A stretch of 64,000 bases of DNA, from positions 1,681,786-1,745,785 of the forward strand of contig JAPPCR010000006.1 in the NCBI GenBank assembly GCA_028875725.1, read 5' to 3'. The stretch's first letter is position 1. The number at the start of each line of letters is the position of its first letter. Under the pieces are notes generated by a model that saw nothing but the letters and a program-made list of their open reading frames with translations, was not told where the DNA came from and did no database searches. The translations under genes and the position numbers were made by a program. This stretch comes from Acidobacteriota bacterium. Lineage in GTDB: Bacteria; Acidobacteriota; Thermoanaerobaculia; Multivoradales; Multivoraceae. Of this stretch, positions 59,767 through 64,000 are shown one piece after another.

Positions 59767-62534
59767 GGCCCCTCTACTCCAGCCTGCCGTCCTTTCCGCG
59801 CGGGTTCCTTCCCGACCAGGTCGAGCAGCAGTTCCTGGGCCGGATCGTACCCCGGCGCAACCTCCAGGGCTCGTAGCACGGTGCGCCGGGCCTGCTCGGC
59901 CCGACCCGCGTCCCGCTGGGCGAGCGCCAGCCGGTACAGCGCTTCCGCGCGGTCGGGCGGGTCCAGCGCGATCAGGGCGGCGCGCTCGCGCACGGCGACA
60001 TCGAACCGGCGGTCGGCGGAGGCGAACTCGGCGAGACGACGGTGTACGCCGGCGTCGAACGGCGAGATGTAGAGGGTTCGCTCCAGGATATCCGCTTCTT
60101 CCTCGCTCCGGCCAGCCCCGGCCAGAAGATCGGCCAGCGCCAGGTGCTCGTCCCACGCCGTCTCGTTGTGCCGGAGCAGACTCTCCAGCGCCTCGATCGC
60201 CTCCTCATCCCGTTCCAACTCCCGGTAGATCGCCGCCAGCAACGTGTAGGCGTTGCCGGGACCCACGAACTCGGGGAAGAGGTCGCGGCCCCTCAGCAGC
60301 GGTGCCTCCGCCTCGGCGTAGCGCTCTTCCGCGAAGAGCGCGTTCCCGTAGGTCATCTGCACGCGGAAGTCGTCCGGACGTTCCTTCGCCACTCGTTCGA
60401 GCGCTTCCAGGTCCGGCCCGGAGCCCGCAAAGAGGTTCCGTCTGGGGCCCCGCGACGGCCCATCCTCACCCGATTCTTCATCTTCCGCGTCGTCCCGGCC
60501 GACGGCTCCCGGCAGGTCGTAGAGGGCCGCCATCGCGGTGCCGAAACGCTCGCGCAGATGCCCGAAGAATCGCTCGTCGAAGCTCTCCAGAGACAGCGAC
60601 ATCGCCTCCTGGAACACTTCTTCGGTGCTCTTGCCTTCCCGGTAGCCCGCGAGCATGAGGAGAATCGCGTCGAAGCCATAGTTCTCCTCGATCCAGTCGC
60701 AGATCAGGGAGGCCTGGTAGTAGGAGAGTCCAATCTGGTTGGGGAACTTCGGCCGCATGAAGCCGTCGTTGAGCTCGGCGATCCCCAACAACTCGCCGTC
60801 CCGCAAGGAAGTGATGAAGGGGATCTGGACGTCGTCGCCCCACCCTGGCCGGGCCCGACGCTCCTCGAACACGGAGAGACCCTCGGTCAGCCAGCGCGGG
60901 ATCTTCGCGTCGGTGACGAGGAGGGTGAAGGTGTGGGCAAGTTCGTGCCAGAGCGTGGCGCCCCAGTTGAAGTGGCCGACCTGGCGGGCCGAGGGCGAAT
61001 CGAGGGCCAGCACCGGACCGAAGCACACGCCCAGAGCGCCCAGTCCGGCAAGCCCGACCGTGCGGACCGAGAAGTCGGCGTGTGACGGATAGAGCTCGAC
61101 CCGGACCGGCGTCGGGGGCTCGAACCGGTAGCGCTCGACCAGCACGGCCCAGGCCTCCTCCGCCAGCTCGACCACGTAGGGCGCCAGCAGTTCCGCCTCG
61201 CTTTCGTGGATGTGGAACTCGAAGTGTTCACTCTGGATCGTCCGGTACTGGACGAACGTGTCGACGAGGTCGAGCGTGTTCTTGATCCAGACGTTGTACG
61301 GGTCGCCCGCGAAGGCCCGCTCCAGATTGGCCTTCCCGACCTCGATTTCCCCGAGGCGGAGCTGGTTCTGACCGAGCAGCCCGTAGCCGCGCCAGGACTT
61401 CGAATCCAGCCGCACGGCCTCGGCGGCGAAGTCCCGCGCCTGCGGGTAGAGCCGGTTCTCGACGCTGGCGTCGGCCAGTTCGTTGAACAGGTCGGCGTAG
61501 CGCGGGTTGTCCGCCAGAATGCCGTCGCGGACGCTGGCAAACTCCTCCTCCCGCCCTTCGATGAACTCGACCGCCGCCAGCACGGTCCGTGCCGTGAGCG
61601 ATTCGGGATCGGCCTGGATCGCCTTCTCCGCCTCCTCGCGGGCCTCCCCGAAGCGCTCCGACGCCAGGCGGAGTCGGGCCCGGAACACCCGGGCCGCGAT
61701 CAGGTTCGGGTTCACCTCCAGGGCCGCGTCGAGAGTCTCGGCCGCCCGCGGGTCGCCGTCGAACCGCATCGTCCGGGCCATCGCCAGCAGCGCCTCCGGG
61801 TGTCGCGGGTTCGTCCGCAGCACGTCGGCGATCGAGGTGCGGGCCTGGGAGCTGTCGTACTTCTCGAGGAACAGCTCCCCGAGCCGAATCCGGGGCAGGG
61901 GCCATGAGGGATCGAGCGCCACGGCCTCGTCGTAGGCCCTCAGCGCGTCCTTGAACAGCTCCGGATCATCGCGCCCCAACCACTGGCAGGCCTCGGCGAC
62001 CGCCACGAGCTCCTCAGCCGTGTCGGCCGCGCCGCGATTGTAGGCGTCGATCATCGCGTAGAAGCCCGTCGTGGCTTGTTCGATCGCGCCCTGGTCCCGG
62101 GCCAGCCGCGCCAGCTCGAACGAGGCGACCAGGGCTTCCCCGCGCCCGGCCAGGCGTGCCGACTCGAACGCCTCTCGGGCTCCCTCGCGGTCACCGTCCA
62201 GCAGAGCCACCCGGCCACGGAGAACGCCGAGTCCCGCGTCCGCCGGATCGACGCCCTCGAACGCCGCGGCGGCTTCCTCGTAGCGCCCGGTAGCGATCAA
62301 CGCCTCTACGAGCAGTCGCAGCGCGCGCGGCGCTGCCGCCTCCCCGGCGCTCGTCCGCACCTGCAGCCGGGAGATCGCGTCCTCGTACCGGCCGGTCCGG
62401 AGCATCGACTCGATCTCGTCGAGCGAGGCCGGCTCCTGCGCCGCGGCCGGCCAGGTCCCGGCCGACCAGACGACCGCCAGCGCCAGCACGCTCGCCGCGG
62501 TTCCTGCCAGGGAGCGCCTGCCGCCAGAGATCAC
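59763..62534 (-). CDS. Exported TPR protein with a gluzincin-type (MA clan) peptidase core
   Basis: Protein of 923 aa. Signal peptide 1-32 (ends W-P-A-A-A-Q). TPR-like helical repeats fill about 35-420 and again 690-915. Between them, L-W-H-E-L-A-H-T-F-T (His530, Glu531, His534) and R-W-L-T-E-G-L-S-V-F-E-E (Glu551) form an intact HExxH...E zinc site of the MA clan. So it is probably a periplasmic metallopeptidase held in a TPR scaffold. Start and stop both overlap neighbours by 4 nt. Substrate unknown. Confidence 0.85.
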   Translation of the reverse strand: MISGGRRSLAGTAASVLALAVVWSAGTWPAAAQEPASLDEIESMLRTGRYEDAISRLQVRTSAGEAAAPRALRLLVEALIATGRYEEAAAAFEGVDPADAGLGVLRGRVALLDGDREGAREAFESARLAGRGEALVASFELARLARDQGAIEQATTGFYAMIDAYNRGAADTAEELVAVAEACQWLGRDDPELFKDALRAYDEAVALDPSWPLPRIRLGELFLEKYDSSQARTSIADVLRTNPRHPEALLAMARTMRFDGDPRAAETLDAALEVNPNLIAARVFRARLRLASERFGEAREEAEKAIQADPESLTARTVLAAVEFIEGREEEFASVRDGILADNPRYADLFNELADASVENRLYPQARDFAAEAVRLDSKSWRGYGLLGQNQLRLGEIEVGKANLERAFAGDPYNVWIKNTLDLVDTFVQYRTIQSEHFEFHIHESEAELLAPYVVELAEEAWAVLVERYRFEPPTPVRVELYPSHADFSVRTVGLAGLGALGVCFGPVLALDSPSARQVGHFNWGATLWHELAHTFTLLVTDAKIPRWLTEGLSVFEERRARPGWGDDVQIPFITSLRDGELLGIAELNDGFMRPKFPNQIGLSYYQASLICDWIEENYGFDAILLMLAGYREGKSTEEVFQEAMSLSLESFDERFFGHLRERFGTAMAALYDLPGAVGRDDAEDEESGEDGPSRGPRRNLFAGSGPDLEALERVAKERPDDFRVQMTYGNALFAEERYAEAEAPLLRGRDLFPEFVGPGNAYTLLAAIYRELERDEEAIEALESLLRHNETAWDEHLALADLLAGAGRSEEEADILERTLYISPFDAGVHRRLAEFASADRRFDVAVRERAALIALDPPDRAEALYRLALAQRDAGRAEQARRTVLRALEVAPGYDPAQELLLDLVGKEPARKGRQAGVEGP

Positions 62535-63562
62535 GGATCGGGCTCCCCGCCGGCGCCGCCCGCCTCCTCCAGCTCCCGATCGACCAGTGCCAGTTCGACC
62601 ATCAGCTCCTGGAGTTCACTCAGGTAGACCTCTTCGTCCAGCGTCTCCCGCTGCAGCCGCAGCTCATCGATTCGCCGCTGTATCCCGGCACGCCGCTCCG
62701 TCAGTTCCCGCGCCTCCGCGGTGAGCGTCGAAGGCTCCGCCTCCTGAGCCAGGTACACGAGACTCGCAAGCCGGCCGTCGGTCGCTTCCGACGCCTCCAG
62801 GCCGGCCGGCTCCGAACTGCCCAGACCGTCGCCGTCGTCGTCGAGCAGCGCATTCTCGGTGCGCAACAGCCCGGTCTGCCGGTAGTAGCGCTCGATCTCG
62901 CGCTGAGCGAACTCGAAGGCCTCCAGCGCCGACGTGCGGCCGTCCTTGTTCGCGTCCCCCGCGGCGCCGTCGAAGGCCTCCGCCAGGAAGCCGCCGAACA
63001 GCGACTCGTTGCTCTGGCCTCCCGACTTGGTCGCCGTGATGACGACGCGGCCCTCCTGCGACAACGGTCCGACGAAACCGCCCGACGCGGAACTCGCATT
63101 GATGAACACGACGCGGCGATCCGGGAGCTGCTCCAACGCCGCGGCGTACTCCGCGGCGACCAGGTCGCGACCGGGAAGATTGAACCGCGGCGGTCCCGCG
63201 GCGCCACTGCCATGGCCGAAGAGGACGATCCACACGTCGTCGCCGGGGCTCGAGCGCTCGGCCAGGGCCGCGATCTCCGCCAGCACGTTCTCCCCGGTCG
63301 AGCGCGCGCTGATCCGCTCGGGATCGATGTCCTCGCGCTCCCCCAGGTAGACGACGTTCTCCGGCCGGAGCCCGGCGGCGGCTGCCGCATCCGCGACCCG
63401 CGTCGACCACAGATGGAAGCGTTCCGTGTAGGCATCCTCGCCGCCGACCCCGGCCACGACCAACAGGTGAGCGTCGGCGCAAAGCGGCGCCACCGAGAGC
63501 AGGCCGGCCACCGCCAGGCGGGATGCCAGGACGGCGCCGCGGCGCGCTTCCGCACGGTTCAC
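62531..63562 (-). CDS. Caspase/legumain-fold exported protein lacking any cysteine in the mature chain
   Basis: Protein of 343 aa. Signal peptide 1-31 (L-A-V-A-G-L-L-S-V-A-P-L-C-A-D-A). The fold follows clan CD peptidases: V-W-I-V-L-F-G-H-G-S-G (His117), then V-V-F-I-N-A-S-S-A-S-G-G where an A-C-x-S-G cysteine is expected, then V-V-I-T-A-T-K-S-G. No cysteine occurs after the signal peptide. An EF-hand-type loop (D-A-N-K-D-G-R-T-S-A-L-E, 203-214), an acidic D-D-D-G-D-G loop and a C-terminal coiled coil follow. GTG start overlaps the upstream stop by 4 nt. Either inactive or using another nucleophile. Confidence 0.8.
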   Translation of the reverse strand: MNRAEARRGAVLASRLAVAGLLSVAPLCADAHLLVVAGVGGEDAYTERFHLWSTRVADAAAAAGLRPENVVYLGEREDIDPERISARSTGENVLAEIAALAERSSPGDDVWIVLFGHGSGAAGPPRFNLPGRDLVAAEYAAALEQLPDRRVVFINASSASGGFVGPLSQEGRVVITATKSGGQSNESLFGGFLAEAFDGAAGDANKDGRTSALEAFEFAQREIERYYRQTGLLRTENALLDDDGDGLGSSEPAGLEASEATDGRLASLVYLAQEAEPSTLTAEARELTERRAGIQRRIDELRLQRETLDEEVYLSELQELMVELALVDRELEEAGGAGGEPDP

Positions 63563-64000
63563 GCCATCCCCAGACGGCGACGGACAGCCCACTCGCCGCC
63601 CAGCAGCGCGACCAGGACCAGGAACAGGATCGGCATGTCCCAGAGATCCCTGGCCTCTCTCACCAGGGTGCCTTCGCGGCTCACCGAGAGGTCCTCCACC
63701 AGGCGCTCCGCCTGGCCGAGTCCGACCTGCCGGCCGCCCGTTTCGCTCGCGATCCGCGTGAGCACGGAATCCCGGCGGGCCGCGCCGAACAGCTCCTCGT
63801 TCAGTTCATCCACGGCAAAGCGGGAAGTCGCAACGCCGAGCAACTCGCCTTCAGACCGCGCGTCGACCTCGACCCGGTAGAGGCCGGGCTCCCTTGCCGT
63901 GAAGGTGCCGATGAACTCTCCGTCACGTTCCACCGACCAGTCGAGCGGTACCTCGACCTCCTCGCCGGACGGCTGCTCGATCGCCGCCACGACCTGGGCC
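63559..64000 (-). CDS. C-terminal part of a membrane-anchored envelope protein (vWA/amidotransferase-like), cut by window edge
   Basis: About 147 C-terminal residues are visible; the gene continues past the right edge. There is a beta-rich domain (G-T-F-T-A-R-E-P-G-L-Y-R-V-E-V), then A-S-E-T-G-G-R-Q-V and a final helix L-W-D-M-P-I-L-F-L-V-L-V-A-L-L-G-G-E-W followed by R-R-R-L-G. That ending is typical of large BatA/amidotransferase-like proteins in MoxR operons. Its TGA overlaps the caspase-like gene's GTG. The N-terminal domains cannot be seen. Confidence 0.7.
   Translation of the reverse strand, partial: AQVVAAIEQPSGEEVEVPLDWSVERDGEFIGTFTAREPGLYRVEVDARSEGELLGVATSRFAVDELNEELFGAARRDSVLTRIASETGGRQVGLGQAERLVEDLSVSREGTLVREARDLWDMPILFLVLVALLGGEWAVRRRLGMA

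Overview
The window is a 64 kb, very GC-rich, densely coded stretch of bacterial chromosome. Most gaps are under 100 bp, GTG starts are common, and several genes overlap by 1-4 nt. The mix points to a Gram-negative heterotroph: two TonB-dependent receptors, a sortilin/VPS10-type secreted repeat protein, a DUF5916 barrel, a MoxR-DUF58-DUF4159 operon, F420-type luciferase-like oxidoreductases and many acyl-CoA enzymes. My best guess is an uncultivated Acidobacteriota of the Thermoanaerobaculia/Vicinamibacteria kind. That is inferred from gene content only; there is no rRNA here to test it. I found no rRNA, tRNA, insertion sequence or CRISPR array.

Layout, left to right. 1-9.5 kb: acyl-CoA and accessory metabolism (CaiB-type CoA-transferase, F420-type oxidoreductase, acyl-CoA synthetase), a POT-family peptide transporter with RecQ, a glutathione S-transferase and a crotonase. 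9.5-17.4 kb: two paralogous TonB-dependent receptors that enclose a CHAT-fold protein lacking its catalytic dyad and a small cysteine-rich secreted protein. 17.4-17.8 kb: the only gap over 300 bp, filled with hairpins and a long inverted repeat. 17.8-24.8 kb: an acyl-CoA dehydrogenase pair, peptide release factor 3, a PKD protein with a long Glu/Asp-Pro linker, and a double RNase H. 24.8-33.1 kb: three exported or envelope-linked proteins and a FemAB-like acyltransferase. 33.2-36 kb: clpS-clpA. 36-41.4 kb: a reverse-strand operon (carboxyltransferase, DUF1080, luciferase-like) divergent from an FAD oxidase. 41.4-44.5 kb: a glutathione block (ChaC-type cyclotransferase, glutathione synthetase, glutathione reductase). 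44.5-50.9 kb: DUF368/PopT carrier, amidohydrolase, an isomerase-like crotonase, a metallo-hydrolase and a second acyl-CoA dehydrogenase pair. 51-64 kb: an eight-gene reverse-strand operon built around a MoxR AAA+ ATPase. It contains two von Willebrand-type proteins, a very large coiled-coil membrane protein, a DUF4159 protein, a TPR protein with a zinc-peptidase core, and a caspase/legumain-fold protein with no cysteine in its mature chain. It runs off the right edge.

The parts most worth following up are: the receptor/pseudo-CHAT/cysteine-rich cassette; the MoxR operon with its cysteine-free caspase-like member; a perfect 56-nt palindrome between convergent genes; inverted repeats in three neighbouring divergent promoter regions; and a recurring -10-like hexamer only 7-10 nt upstream of start codons, which suggests leaderless transcripts.
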